64,000 bases of DNA from JAWCMQ01 sp039091255 (GTDB lineage: Archaea > Aenigmatarchaeota > Aenigmatarchaeia > GW2011-AR5 > JACRAC01): assembly GCA_039091255.1 (NCBI GenBank), contig JAWCMQ010000002.1:62001-126000 (forward strand). Direction: 5' to 3'. The position numbers and the translations under genes are program-made. Below, in pieces: positions 34,021 through 42,513 of this stretch (positions are counted from its first letter, which is position 1; each line of letters opens with the position of its first letter). The notes under the pieces were generated by a model. That model had not been told where the DNA came from. It searched no databases and was given only the letters and a program-made list of their open reading frames with translations.

Positions 34021-34185
34021 ATGCTGCACTGGTTCGTTTTTAACTTCCTCGTGCTGCTCACCTGTGCGTTCGTGATATTAGAAAAGTCTCTAGAATGGGA
34101 TATCAGCCTGTTGCTGCCGTTGGCGTGGCTCCTCTTGGCTGTGACTGCGCTGCTGATAGCAAAAGATGCCCTGCTGATGCGTTAG
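34021..34185 (+). CDS. Small two-span membrane protein
   Basis: It has 54 residues from the ATG at 34021 (MLHWFVFNFLVLLTCAF). Two hydrophobic spans are separated by EKSLEWDI, and the C-terminus is short and basic. The stop is ten bases before the proposed ATG of the YchF-type GTPase, whose ribosome-binding site overlaps it, so it is probably the first cistron of that transcript. No family is recognised. Confidence 0.5.
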   Translation: MLHWFVFNFLVLLTCAFVILEKSLEWDISLLLPLAWLLLAVTALLIAKDALLMR

Positions 34186-34194
34186 AGGATGGCT

Positions 34195-35469
34195 ATGATA
34201 GAACTTGCGCTTGCGGGCTGCCCGTCGTCGGGAAAGTCTACGTTCTTCAAAGCCTGCACGCTCAAGGACGTCAAAATCGCGCCATACCCCTTCACGACTA
34301 CAAGCCCGACGGAAGGCGTAGGCCACGTCACTGCAAAATGCCCGTGCGCCGAGTTCGGCCTGAAGTGCAATAAGTGCATCGATGGCACGCGCCTCGTGCC
34401 TATCAAGCTTTGGGACATCGTCGGCCTTGTGCCTGATGCCCACCTCGGTCGCGGTCGTGGTGTTGCCTTCCTCGATGACATACGGCAGGCGCAAGGACTC
34501 ATTCACATCATCGATGCTTCTGGCAAGACGGACCTCGAAGGAAATGCGACCACAGGCTTCGATCCAACGGAAGCAGTGCGCATGCTTGAGCGCGAGCTCG
34601 CGTGGTGGATGTTGGGTATACTTAAGCGCGGCATTGCCCTCGCGCCAAAAGGAAAGCCCGAGCCCCTCACGCAGATAGCCGCCAAGCAGTTTACAGGACT
34701 TGGAATAAAAGCCGCACAAATCGAGCGTGCGGTTGCCGAATGCTCGCTCGACGTCAGCGCATATCGCGCATGGTCCGATGATAAGCTGTTTGCGTTCGTA
34801 GACCAGTTGCGCGCAATCTCCAAGCCGGCTGTCATTGCAGCCAACAAGTTTGACCTCCCGGAGGCGCAGGCGAACCTCGAGCGCCTGAAGAGAGCATATC
34901 CTGACCGCATAATCGTGCCAACATCAGGCGACCTGGAGCTCGCGCTGCGCGAAGCAGCCGCGGCAGGCATAATAAAGTACATCCCTGGAGCGAGCTCGAT
35001 CCAAATCCTTCAGCCCGAAAAGCTCTCAAGCAAGCAAAAGAGCGCCCTTGACTACATACAGGCTTTCCTCAAAAAGAACNNNNNNNNNNNNNNNNNNNNN
35101 NNNNNNNNNNNNNNNNNNNNNNNNNNNNNNNNNNNNNNNNNNNNNNNNNNNNNNNNNNNNNNNNNNNNNNNNNNNNNNGGTGGCACAGGCGTTCAGGCCG
35201 CGCTTAACGCAGCGGCATTCAAGCTGCTGGACCTCATTGTTGTATACCCTGTAGCAGACCCGCACAAGCTTACAGACAAAAATGGAAACATCTTGCCGGA
35301 TGCTTTCCTCATAAAGCGCGATTCCACTGCGCGTGACCTTGCATTTGCCGTGCACGAGGAAATCGGAAAAAAATTCATATCCGCCGTAAATGCTCGCACT
35401 GGACAGAACATCGCTGCAGACCAGCCACTAAAAGACGGGGATATAATTTCGATAAGAGCGGGAAGGTAG
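34195..35469 (+). CDS. YchF/OBG-type GTPase with C-terminal TGS domain (contains N run)
   Basis: This archaeal Obg-superfamily (YchF-like) nucleotidase binds ribosomes in homologues. G1 is GCPSSGKST, where most Obg proteins have PNVGKS. G3 is LWDIVGLVPDAHLGRGRG and G4 is NKFD. A C-terminal TGS domain ends LKDGDIISIRAGR. GAGG lies six bases before the ATG at 34195. Ninety-nine N at 35080-35178 fall between FLKKN and GGTGVQ, which are directly adjacent in homologues, so probably little or no sequence is missing. Confidence 0.9.
   Translation: MIELALAGCPSSGKSTFFKACTLKDVKIAPYPFTTTSPTEGVGHVTAKCPCAEFGLKCNKCIDGTRLVPIKLWDIVGLVPDAHLGRGRGVAFLDDIRQAQGLIHIIDASGKTDLEGNATTGFDPTEAVRMLERELAWWMLGILKRGIALAPKGKPEPLTQIAAKQFTGLGIKAAQIERAVAECSLDVSAYRAWSDDKLFAFVDQLRAISKPAVIAANKFDLPEAQANLERLKRAYPDRIIVPTSGDLELALREAAAAGIIKYIPGASSIQILQPEKLSSKQKSALDYIQAFLKKNXXXXXXXXXXXXXXXXXXXXXXXXXXXXXXXXXGGTGVQAALNAAAFKLLDLIVVYPVADPHKLTDKNGNILPDAFLIKRDSTARDLAFAVHEEIGKKFISAVNARTGQNIAADQPLKDGDIISIRAGR
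35080..35178. other. Assembly gap (99 N) inside the YchF-type GTPase
   Basis: This is a run of 99 N. The flanking residues FLKKN / GGTGVQ join without a gap in family members, so the real missing length is probably close to zero. Confidence 0.85.
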
Positions 35470-35611
35470 CACAGCGGCAAGCAAAGCAAGAAGCTCTTCG
35501 CAGCACAATCGCCTCCTTCGAAAGGCGAGTTGGAGGCTCGCTATTCTGCGAACAACGTTGGCCAGCAATCCGTGAGCTGGATGAATGCATCAAGAATCCG
35601 AATCTGCTTGA

Positions 35612-37381
35612 TTACATCCTTTCTGGCGCGGTGATCCCGAGCATCCCAAGGCCCGAAGCCAAGACAGCTTTCACAGCCCTTACAAGTTTCAGCCGCGCCG
35701 CCCTCGTTTTGGAATCGGCGCGCAGCACAGGCAGCACCTCGTAAAACTTGTTGAAGGCATCTGCCAAGCTGAAAAGGTATCCCGCAACATAATGCGGCCT
35801 CATGTCTTCTGCTGCACGACGAAGCACATCTGGATAGCGCGCGATAAGCCGCAACAGCGCCTGCTCGCGCTCATCCGAGTATAAGCTGGCTGCGCCTGAG
35901 GGCGCAGCCATTCGCTCGCTAGGTATCTTCTCAGCTTTCCCGGCCTTCACCTTCGCTGCTTTGGCTAGGATAGCACAGGCTCGCGCATGCGTATACTGCA
36001 GATAAGGTCCTGTATCGCCCTCGAGTGCAAGTGCGGCATCCCAATGGAAGTCCACAGGCTTCTCAGGCCCGTAGCGAAGGATGAAATACTTTATTGCAGC
36101 CATCGCATTTGCGCGTGCATGCTTGAGTTGCTTGGCGCGCGGCAGCTTTGCCCACTCAGCCTTAAGTCGCGCTTTCCACTCAGGCTCGCCGGCTTCTGGC
36201 GTCATGCGTGCGCAAACCTTCTTCACGCCCTCGGCAATCAAGTCGTCCCAAAGCACAATCCGCCCAGCGCGTGATGACATCTTCTTGCCCTCTAGCAGCA
36301 CCATCGAATACGCAAGATGCGTGGAGCGGCGCGCAAGGTCGGCGTAGCCGAGCAGCTCGAGCGTTTTAAAAAGCTGCTGAAAATGAAGCTTTTGGTCTTC
36401 AGCAACAACATAGACGTTGCGCTCAGGCTTCATCATCTCGTCACGCCACAGCGCAAATGCAAGATCGCGTATCAGATAAAGCCCTGTCCCATCCGAACGG
36501 AGAATTATTGTGCTCGGCATGCCATACGACTCGAGATTAAGCACAGTCGCGCCCGAAGACTCGAACGTAAGGCCCTTCTCTCTCAGCGCTTCCGCAAGTT
36601 CCTTGCTGTGCTTTACAAACTGGGACTCAAATATTATTTTATCAAACCTCACGCCCATTTCCTTCCAGCTTTGCTGGAAACCGCTCAAGCACCACTTTAC
36701 AAGGCGTTTGCTGACATCAGCATATCCTTTTGTTCCTTTCTCGCACTCGCGCAGCAGCTCTTCGATGCGCTCCTGCATTGCAGGGCTGTTCTCGGCCGCA
36801 GCACTGGCACGGAAATATAGTTGGCCAAGCCACACGTCTGGCTTGCCGCGAGGCCTCTTGCCTTTCTCATAAGTCAAATAGCCCAGCAATGCAACCGCCG
36901 CCTGGCGCCCCAAATCGTTGATGTAGCACAATCGCTTGACAGACCAACCCTGGCTTTCAAGTATGCGGCTAAGCGCATCACCGAGTATCGTCGAGCGCAC
37001 GGTTCCCATATGGAACGAGTGCGCAGGATTGGGCGATGAGAAGTCCACGACTGCCGTCTTCCTCAATTTGCGAACCCAGCCATACTTCGGACCGGCGCTT
37101 GCAAGCACCTTATCCGCCCAAACTTTCCAATCAACATAGAAATTAACGTAAGGGCCGATTGCTTTGGTGGTGATGCCAAGAATCTCAATTTTCCCGGCGA
37201 TTTCGGCAGCCAGCTCAGCTGGGTTTCGTCCCTGTGCCTTTGCCAGGTCGAAGCACGCCAACGCCCAGTCACCTAGCCCTGTTCGGTTAGGCTCCTCAAG
37301 CTGGACCGTCCACCCAAACTCTTCCTTTATTTCATCGATGATAAGCTCTCGAAGCTCGTTCCAAGGGTTCCGCATATGCAT
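35612..37381 (-). CDS. argS: Arginyl-tRNA synthetase
   Basis: This class I synthetase has 589 residues. The HIGH region reads SPNPAHSFHMGTVRST, so the second His of HIGH is Thr. KMSKS appears as KKMSSRAG, and the helical anticodon-binding domain contains YLQYTHARACAIL. The additional N-terminal domain typical of ArgS is present (GLGDWALACFDLAKAQG). A perfect 9-bp hairpin at 35888-35909 lies in the linker of the anticodon-binding domain and is translated as MAAPSGAASLY. ATGs at 37381 and 37375 are alternative starts. Confidence 0.95.
   Translation of the reverse strand: MHMRNPWNELRELIIDEIKEEFGWTVQLEEPNRTGLGDWALACFDLAKAQGRNPAELAAEIAGKIEILGITTKAIGPYVNFYVDWKVWADKVLASAGPKYGWVRKLRKTAVVDFSSPNPAHSFHMGTVRSTILGDALSRILESQGWSVKRLCYINDLGRQAAVALLGYLTYEKGKRPRGKPDVWLGQLYFRASAAAENSPAMQERIEELLRECEKGTKGYADVSKRLVKWCLSGFQQSWKEMGVRFDKIIFESQFVKHSKELAEALREKGLTFESSGATVLNLESYGMPSTIILRSDGTGLYLIRDLAFALWRDEMMKPERNVYVVAEDQKLHFQQLFKTLELLGYADLARRSTHLAYSMVLLEGKKMSSRAGRIVLWDDLIAEGVKKVCARMTPEAGEPEWKARLKAEWAKLPRAKQLKHARANAMAAIKYFILRYGPEKPVDFHWDAALALEGDTGPYLQYTHARACAILAKAAKVKAGKAEKIPSERMAAPSGAASLYSDEREQALLRLIARYPDVLRRAAEDMRPHYVAGYLFSLADAFNKFYEVLPVLRADSKTRAARLKLVRAVKAVLASGLGMLGITAPERM
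35888..35919 (-). repeat. Palindromic element inside argS
   Basis: GGCTGCGCC-TGAG-GGCGCAGCC is a perfect 9-bp stem within coding sequence, followed by ATTCGCTCGC. It stays in frame and falls in a length-variable linker of ArgS. The flanks match the family only partly, so membership is likely but not certain. Confidence 0.5.
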
Positions 37382-37589
37382 AATCTAACTGCCTTTCTTT
37401 GCGCCAAATCAGCTATTCTTGACAGGACTGCCTTTTCGCATCGAATCGGTTATGTCCCATTTGCAAAGCGAGCATTCTGCGGCACAGCATCCTGCCCTGC
37501 TAAACGCGCCTACTTGTAAAAACAGATTGCGGCTGCGATTCTTAAAGCCGATGCAGCCATCAGGAGCTATTCCTCGGATCGGCTTCCGT
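37382..37589. other. argS upstream spacer (208 bases)
   Basis: No gene is seen. Two short matches to the element tail (CAGCTATTC at about 37412 and GAGCTATTC at about 37564) suggest eroded element copies. The argS promoter must lie here but no strong TATA box stands out. Confidence 0.35.
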
Positions 37590-37817
37590 TCAGATTTCCT
37601 TGAGCTTTTTTGCCACGAAATCTATAACTTCCGGGTTTAGCGGAACCGTCACAGACGTCTTGTAGCGCTTCTCACCGGTAGGCGTGAAAAAGCCGCGGCT
37701 CACGGAGATGAATATGTTCTCGCGTTCGCCGTCGACCGCCTTCTTACGCGCCACCTCGATGAAATTGTTGTTCCCGAAAGGAACGTGTTCCGCGGCAATC
37801 GTCTCGAATTGCACCAT
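37590..37817 (-). CDS. Unrecognised 75-residue protein
   Basis: The ATG at 37817 is preferred because GAGGGG lies eight bases upstream (MVQFETIAAEHVPFG). The protein is a compact, probably beta-rich domain with FIEVARKKAVDGE, IFISVSRGFF and a KRYKTSVTVPLNPEVIDFV ending in a helix. The pattern resembles small archaeal nucleic-acid-associated proteins, but I cannot name a family. It lies between argS and a small membrane protein on the same strand. Confidence 0.6.
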   Translation of the reverse strand: MVQFETIAAEHVPFGNNNFIEVARKKAVDGERENIFISVSRGFFTPTGEKRYKTSVTVPLNPEVIDFVAKKLKEI

Positions 37818-37884
37818 GTCATTTCCCCTCACAACAACGGGTCTGCAAAATTCGAAAGCGAGCTGTTCCAATTAAAACAAAAGA

Positions 37885-38151
37885 TTAGCCCTTTTTCTTT
37901 GTGGCCGGCTTGGCAGCCTCGGCTTTCTCGCGCGCCTGCCATTTAAGATCTTCCCATTCTATCCAGGCAACGATAAAGCCGACGAATATTAGCAGCAACC
38001 CAAACACGCCGATAAAGACCGTTTTTAGCGCGCTGATGGCGGATGCACCAATCCAACCAGCGACGCCGTAACCGACATAGTCTGCTGCATACCAGTATAG
38101 TCCTGCCAGCGCAATGATAAGGCCAATAACAAGCTTCACTGCCGAATGCAT
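37885..38151 (-). CDS. Small two-helix membrane protein
   Basis: It has 88 residues from the ATG at 38151, preceded by a strong GAGGTGA. Hydrophobic spans cover about residues 4-24 and 38-60, followed by a charged, Lys/Ala-rich tail, WQAREKAEAAKPATKKKG. There is no family assignment. It is divergent from eL15 across 149 bases. Confidence 0.65.
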   Translation of the reverse strand: MHSAVKLVIGLIIALAGLYWYAADYVGYGVAGWIGASAISALKTVFIGVFGLLLIFVGFIVAWIEWEDLKWQAREKAEAAKPATKKKG

Positions 38152-38300
38152 CTGCTCACCTCTCGTGCGAGAACTATCGAAAGAATGCTTAAATAACTTA
38201 TTTGCATCATCTTCGGAGAGTGGAGCTCTTGGAGGTGCCCAGCAAGCAAAGCTCATTCGATGCCCGTAGCATCGAAAATTGCAACCCGTCTGTGATATTC

Positions 38301-38813
38301 ATGAAATCTTCATACAAACATATCTCTGGCGTATGGAAGCGTCCAGCCGGCCTGCTGCGCAAAAAGACGCTCGCGTGGCGGAGCCAATCTGTTGTAGCGC
38401 GTATTGAGCGCCCGACGCGCCTTAATCGTGCGCGTGCGCTTGGTTGGCGGCCAAAGCAAGGCTTCGTGCTTGCGCGAATCCGCATAGCAAAAGGCGGCCG
38501 CATGCGGCCACGCCTGCGAAAAGGTCGCGGACCGTCAAAGTCAGGTCGCCGGTTCACGCCCGAAGCATCAAAGCAGGCCATAGCGGAGCGCCGTGCTGCG
38601 CGTGCCTTTCCCAACCTTGAGGTGCTCAATTCGTATTATGCCGGGGAGGATGGAGCATACCGCTACTATGAAGTCATTTTCGTCGATCCTCATCATCCCG
38701 CTATTCTCGCTGACCGAAGAATTTCCTGGATTGCTAACCAGCGCAGGCGAGCTTTTCGCGGTCTCACTTCGGCCGCTAAGAAAAGCCGTGGCATCGCAAC
38801 GCACAGGCCGTAG
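38301..38813 (+). CDS. rpl15e: Ribosomal protein eL15
   Basis: This large-subunit protein has 170 residues from the ATG at 38301, preceded by GTGAT. Characteristic segments are RPTRLNRARALGW, KQGFVLARIRIAKGG, PNLEVLNSYYAGEDG and YYEVIFVDPHHPAI, with the C-terminal RGLTSAAKKSRG. The in-frame ATG at 38202 would add 33 unrelated residues. It precedes the two RNase P protein genes on the same strand, as in many archaea. Confidence 0.95.
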   Translation: MKSSYKHISGVWKRPAGLLRKKTLAWRSQSVVARIERPTRLNRARALGWRPKQGFVLARIRIAKGGRMRPRLRKGRGPSKSGRRFTPEASKQAIAERRAARAFPNLEVLNSYYAGEDGAYRYYEVIFVDPHHPAILADRRISWIANQRRRAFRGLTSAAKKSRGIATHRP

Positions 38814-38953
38814 CCTCAGGGAGTTGTAGAAGGCCGACTGAGCAGCGCGCTCGGAAGCATTTTTGCAGCTTTAATCTGTTTCTTCAATAATGTAATGATG
38901 AGCGCCTTGGCATTGCCCAAGTTGCGTATGGTACGCATTTCCGGTGGTGCGGA

Positions 38954-39667
38954 ATGTTCTACGACCTCTACGTGCATACATCAGGCTCGATAGGCGAATC
39001 TACGCTGGATGACGTGACTGCGTGGGCCAAGAGACTTGGCATAGGCGGGCTGGGGATAGTCTTCTTTCCTGAGCAGCTGCAGAGCCTCCCCGCCCTTCCG
39101 CGTGGCGAGGTGGATCTTGCTTCGGTCTGCGTAATCAAAGCTAACACGCCATCCGAAATGGAGCAGCTTGTAGCCAGAAGCCGCAGCAAAGCGGAAGTCA
39201 TAGCAGTCTATGGCGGCAACTACGACATTAATCGTGCGGCATGCTCGAACTCAGCCGTCGATGTGCTCCTGCACCCGGAACTAGGCCGTCACGACAGTGG
39301 GCTTGACCACATTTGTGCCCGCGCTGCGCATGAAAACAACGTAGCCATCGAGCTAAACTTCCACTCTCTGCTCGAAGCGCATCGGCGCCACCGCATTTCT
39401 GTGCTAGCTGCCATGAGAAAGAACATTATGCTTTGCAGGAAATACGACGCACCGATAATAACAGCAAGTGGTGCGCTTAGCAAATGGGACATGCGCTCAG
39501 GCAGAGAACTTGCATCCCTTGCTTACCTTCTCGGCCTCGAATTGGGCAAGGCTATAGATTCCGTTTCGCTGATGCCAGAGCAAATCGTTCGCATAAATCG
39601 GGAGAAGCTGGTTGGCAAGCGATGGGAAGGTGTGCGCATCGTGGAAGAGGACGCAAAAGGTGAGTAA
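38954..39667 (+). CDS. rnp3: RNase P protein component 3 (Rpp30)
   Basis: This TIM-barrel-like protein of the archaeal RNase P holoenzyme has 237 residues. The N-terminal FYDLYVHTSGSIGEST, DVLLHPELGRHDSGLDH and VAIELNFHSLLEA segments match Rpp30, where these strand-end residues are conserved. PIITASGALSKWDMRSGRE corresponds to the usual SDAH-like region, slightly altered. It acts with Pop5, whose gene starts 48 bases downstream. Confidence 0.92.
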   Translation: MFYDLYVHTSGSIGESTLDDVTAWAKRLGIGGLGIVFFPEQLQSLPALPRGEVDLASVCVIKANTPSEMEQLVARSRSKAEVIAVYGGNYDINRAACSNSAVDVLLHPELGRHDSGLDHICARAAHENNVAIELNFHSLLEAHRRHRISVLAAMRKNIMLCRKYDAPIITASGALSKWDMRSGRELASLAYLLGLELGKAIDSVSLMPEQIVRINREKLVGKRWEGVRIVEEDAKGE

Positions 39668-39714
39668 TCCGAGCTCAAAGCTGGCTCATAGAGAAAGCCG
39701 CAGGTGCATCTCTG

Positions 39715-40089
39715 ATGGAACCGAAAAAGCTTCCGCCGAGTCTCAGGCCGAAGGCGCGATACGTCGTATTCGAGATAATCTCAGACCATGCTGTCACGCT
39801 AGAAGACTTTACGGCAGCATTGTGGAACTCTGTCCTCAATCTGCTCGGCGAGTTGGCTGCATCAGAGTGCAGGATATGGGTAATCAAAAACCTTTACGAC
39901 GAGCGCGCGCAGCGCGGAGTCCTAAAATGCGCCCACGACCGCGTCGAGCATGTCCGCACTGCGCTCTCGCTCATAACGATGCTTGGCGAGTCGAAGGCCA
40001 CAATCCGAGTTGCAGGTGTCACCGGAACGCTCAAATCAGCGCGCAACAAGTACCTTGGCATGCCAGACCTTAGAAGCTATCAGACATGA
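39715..40089 (+). CDS. rnp2: RNase P protein component 2 (Pop5)
   Basis: It has 124 residues. RPKARYVVFEIISDHAVTLEDF at the N-terminus (here and in Pop5 homologues a beta strand plus helix) and AHDRVEHVRTALSLI near residue 80 identify Pop5/Rpp14. Pop5 pairs with Rpp30 to activate the RNase P catalytic domain, and the two genes are adjacent here. It is convergent with the DUF424 gene, with six bases between stops. Confidence 0.92.
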   Translation: MEPKKLPPSLRPKARYVVFEIISDHAVTLEDFTAALWNSVLNLLGELAASECRIWVIKNLYDERAQRGVLKCAHDRVEHVRTALSLITMLGESKATIRVAGVTGTLKSARNKYLGMPDLRSYQT

Positions 40090-40095
40090 ATGCCA

Positions 40096-40392
40096 TTACA
40101 TAAAATATATCTGGACGTGCGGCAAGCCGCACACATGTCCAACATCAGCCTTGCCAACGATTCCCATCTCGACAAGAATGCCTACAGATTTCTTGCCGAG
40201 CGCATTGATAACAGTTGCTTCTTTGATTGCCGCCGTGATCTCTGCTTCTGATGCCGGGCACTCGCCGTAGAATTCTGGGGATATGCTCACACTATTCTTG
40301 CCATCAGAAAATGTTTTTCCAATCGTGTTGGCATCAGCCATGGCAAGGAGGGTCTCATCGCCGCGCCTGTGCATTTTGAAGACTATTCGCAT
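40096..40392 (-). CDS. DUF424 family protein
   Basis: It has 98 residues from the ATG at 40392, two bases after the aIF2beta stop. FKMHRRGDETLLAMADANTIGKTF, ISPEFYG and GKKSVGILVEMGIV...GLPHVQI are the DUF424 pattern. DUF424 genes are commonly placed near aIF2beta in archaea, suggesting a translation-linked role, but no biochemical function is established. Confidence 0.88.
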   Translation of the reverse strand: MRIVFKMHRRGDETLLAMADANTIGKTFSDGKNSVSISPEFYGECPASEAEITAAIKEATVINALGKKSVGILVEMGIVGKADVGHVCGLPHVQIYFM

Positions 40393-40394
40393 TC

Positions 40395-40802
40395 CTACAC
40401 CGCTCTTACAGGCCTCCGAGCGCCGCATGCCTCGCACTTCAGAAACCACAAGCGATCCTGGCGCAGGAGTTGCGTATCAGGCTTGCCGCATTCGCCGCAA
40501 AGCACGAATTCCTTTGCGTAACCGCTAAGTCGACTGTTTATCTGCTCAGAACTGAATTTGCCCTGAAGTTCAAGGGATTCGCCAACACTGCCTGGCACAG
40601 CAAGCTCCTTGAAAAGGTATTTCGCTATGTGCTGAGGATCCCGCCGAAGCGCCTTCGCGACTTCTACAAAATTTCGAATTATTGTTCGCTTTCCGCTTGT
40701 CTGTACAGCTGCGCGCGGCATTTCCCAACGCTCGACCGCTTTGGTCGCTGGCATTGCTGACTTGGCGCGCCTCAGCAGTTCAAGGTAATGATTTTCTTGC
40801 AT
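40395..40802 (-). CDS. eif2b: Translation initiation factor aIF2 beta
   Basis: It has 135 residues from the ATG at 40802, nine bases after the RfcL stop. The central domain carries SGKRTIIRNFVEVAKALRRD, and the C-terminal zinc ribbon is CGECGKPDT...CEACG. The N-terminal helix that docks on aIF2gamma (MQENHYLELLRRA) is present. It forms a tight RfcL-aIF2beta-DUF424 transcription unit. Confidence 0.94.
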   Translation of the reverse strand: MQENHYLELLRRAKSAMPATKAVERWEMPRAAVQTSGKRTIIRNFVEVAKALRRDPQHIAKYLFKELAVPGSVGESLELQGKFSSEQINSRLSGYAKEFVLCGECGKPDTQLLRQDRLWFLKCEACGARRPVRAV

Positions 40803-40810
40803 AGCCTTCA

Positions 40811-41764
40811 CTATGCCTTTGCAGTTAAGCATTTAATAAGCTGCTTGTAAGCTGCAGCTTTCCTCAGGGAGCAATGTGCACCCTCTACAGCCACCGCACC
40901 GCCGTTTGCCCAGCGTGGGCTCTTGTAGGGCGTCCGCAAGCCCGATTGCGGCAAAAGCCTTAAAATCTCCTGCGCATGTCGGTTTAGGCCGAAACGTTGG
41001 AATCTGCTCGCAGCTGCCATGCACCGGTAAGCCTGTGCAAGCTCTGCGCCGGCGTAGCGCTCTGGAATGTTTTCAACTATCCATCCCCAAAGCTCGCTGA
41101 TGTCGACATCGCCATCCCGCCGCTGAAAGACTGCATCTAGCATGCAAAAGAGCTTCTCTATTCTGTCGCGGTCGACGTTCTCAACTGACTGCATGTCTAC
41201 GCTCTTCAAGCTCTCCAGAGCTATCAGCGCCCAGCGGATATCGCCATCGCTGCGATGCGCAAGCTCGAACAGCGCCCTCTCGCTGTGCGGTATGCCCTCT
41301 GCCGCGCATACGCGCCTTAGAAATGCTGTAAGTTCGCTTGTACCTGCCTTTTGAAAGGCTATAACCTTGATGCGCCTATCCTTCCGAAGCTGGACCAGGC
41401 TGCGCTCGTATATGTCTTCCGTAGTCAGAACAACGGGCCATCTGCTTTCTTCTATCAGCCTGAACGCGTCATTCGAAGACATGCCAGCATCCAGGTCTCC
41501 CACAAGCACCTTTCCTCGCCGCAGGATGCTCGATTGCCTGCTTGCTGCTAGGAGATCATCAGCATCGCCAAAAACCACCTCGAGCCCAAATTCCGCAGCA
41601 ACAAGGTGAATAGCAAGCGTTTTGCCGCACCCAGGCGGGCCGCTGAGAACAATTGCGCAGCCGCGCTTCCACGCTGAAATCGACCGTCTAAGCTCAAGCG
41701 CAGGGAGGCGGTTCGCAACCATCCCAGAAACCGTTTTTGGCCTGTATTTTTCGAGAAGCATCAT
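40811..41764 (-). CDS. rfcL: Replication factor C large subunit, short form
   Basis: This AAA+ clamp-loader subunit has 317 residues. The N-terminal LLEKYRPKTVSGMVAN and Walker A GPPGCGKT are typical. Walker B, normally DE-V-D-GM, reads VGDLDAGMS, so the catalytic acidic pair is altered. Sensor 2 and lid segments are recognisable (GDIRWALIALESL). The usual C-terminal extension with a PCNA-binding motif appears to be missing; most archaeal RfcL proteins are 400-500 residues. ATGs at 41764 and 41761 are equivalent. Confidence 0.85.
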   Translation of the reverse strand: MMLLEKYRPKTVSGMVANRLPALELRRSISAWKRGCAIVLSGPPGCGKTLAIHLVAAEFGLEVVFGDADDLLAASRQSSILRRGKVLVGDLDAGMSSNDAFRLIEESRWPVVLTTEDIYERSLVQLRKDRRIKVIAFQKAGTSELTAFLRRVCAAEGIPHSERALFELAHRSDGDIRWALIALESLKSVDMQSVENVDRDRIEKLFCMLDAVFQRRDGDVDISELWGWIVENIPERYAGAELAQAYRCMAAASRFQRFGLNRHAQEILRLLPQSGLRTPYKSPRWANGGAVAVEGAHCSLRKAAAYKQLIKCLTAKA

Positions 41765-41841
41765 ATGTAAAACTCTCAGAAAATCTTCTTAACAATATGG
41801 CATCCACACGGCTGTACAAGCCTAACACGAAAGGTTTTGCC

Positions 41842-42036
41842 CTATACTCTGAACTTCGCGACCTCTGCAAGAACGTCTTTGTGCGTCAGGAAAAGCGCCC
41901 TACAGCAGTAGCGCTTAAGCCCGAGGCTGTCGAGCACCTTGCCGGGCTTCTCGCCCTTCTCAACTCGCTCTTTGTACTCCTCCCAAAGCTGCGCAAGTGG
42001 CTTGCCGCAGCTTATGCAACGGACAGGAACGATCAT
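41842..42036 (-). CDS. rpoN: RNA polymerase subunit N (Rpo10)
   Basis: It has 64 residues from the ATG at 42036 (MIVPVRCISCGKP). The zinc bundle CxxC...CC is CISC...YCC, and the C-terminal LTHKDVLAEVAKFRV follows. An in-frame ATG at 42096 overlaps the uS9 stop as ATGA; it would add 20 residues not found in the family, but could be used for translational coupling. It follows uS9 as in most archaea. Confidence 0.93.
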   Translation of the reverse strand: MIVPVRCISCGKPLAQLWEEYKERVEKGEKPGKVLDSLGLKRYCCRALFLTHKDVLAEVAKFRV

Positions 42037-42092
42037 TCTCTCACCTTCCAATTCTGCCAACATTCTCCGTATCGGAGCAGCTGCCGCATTTC

Positions 42093-42512
42093 TCATCTCC
42101 TGCTCTGCTGTTTTGTTCTGCGTGGCCCAGCGCTAGAGCGCGATGGCTTATGCGGCTCTGTCCTGCGCGAATCTGCAACGAGCAGCGTTCTGTCGTAATC
42201 GTGATAGATGCGGCGCAGCTCCTTGCTTCCAGACCACTTGACGAGGGCGTTTGCAAGAGCAGTTCTGGCCGCATCGACCTGCCCCCATATTCCACCGCCC
42301 TTTACATTTATATCAACATCAACTTTGCTCACAAGCTCTTCAGGAGCGAGCATAAGAGGCTCCCGCAGTCGCATACGGACGTACTTCGGTTCCACAAGCT
42401 CTAGCGCCTTGGAGTTCATCGTGATGCGACCGCTCCCGGGGCGTATCGTCGCCCGCGCTACCGCGCGCTTGCGCGTTCCTGCGGTTTGTATTGCTTTTTT
42501 TCTCTCGGCCAT
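42093..42512 (-). CDS. rps9: Ribosomal protein uS9
   Basis: It has 139 residues. TRKRAVARATIRPGSGRI, INVKGGGIWGQVDAARTALANAL and a basic C-terminal tail ending in Arg identify uS9; in homologues this tail reaches the P-site tRNA. The tail here, GPRRTKQQSRR, keeps the Q-x-S-x-R pattern. The ATG is one base beyond the stop of the unrecognised gene 42514-42804, so translation is tightly coupled. Confidence 0.94.
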   Translation of the reverse strand: MAERKKAIQTAGTRKRAVARATIRPGSGRITMNSKALELVEPKYVRMRLREPLMLAPEELVSKVDVDINVKGGGIWGQVDAARTALANALVKWSGSKELRRIYHDYDRTLLVADSRRTEPHKPSRSSAGPRRTKQQSRR

Positions 42513-42513
42513 T

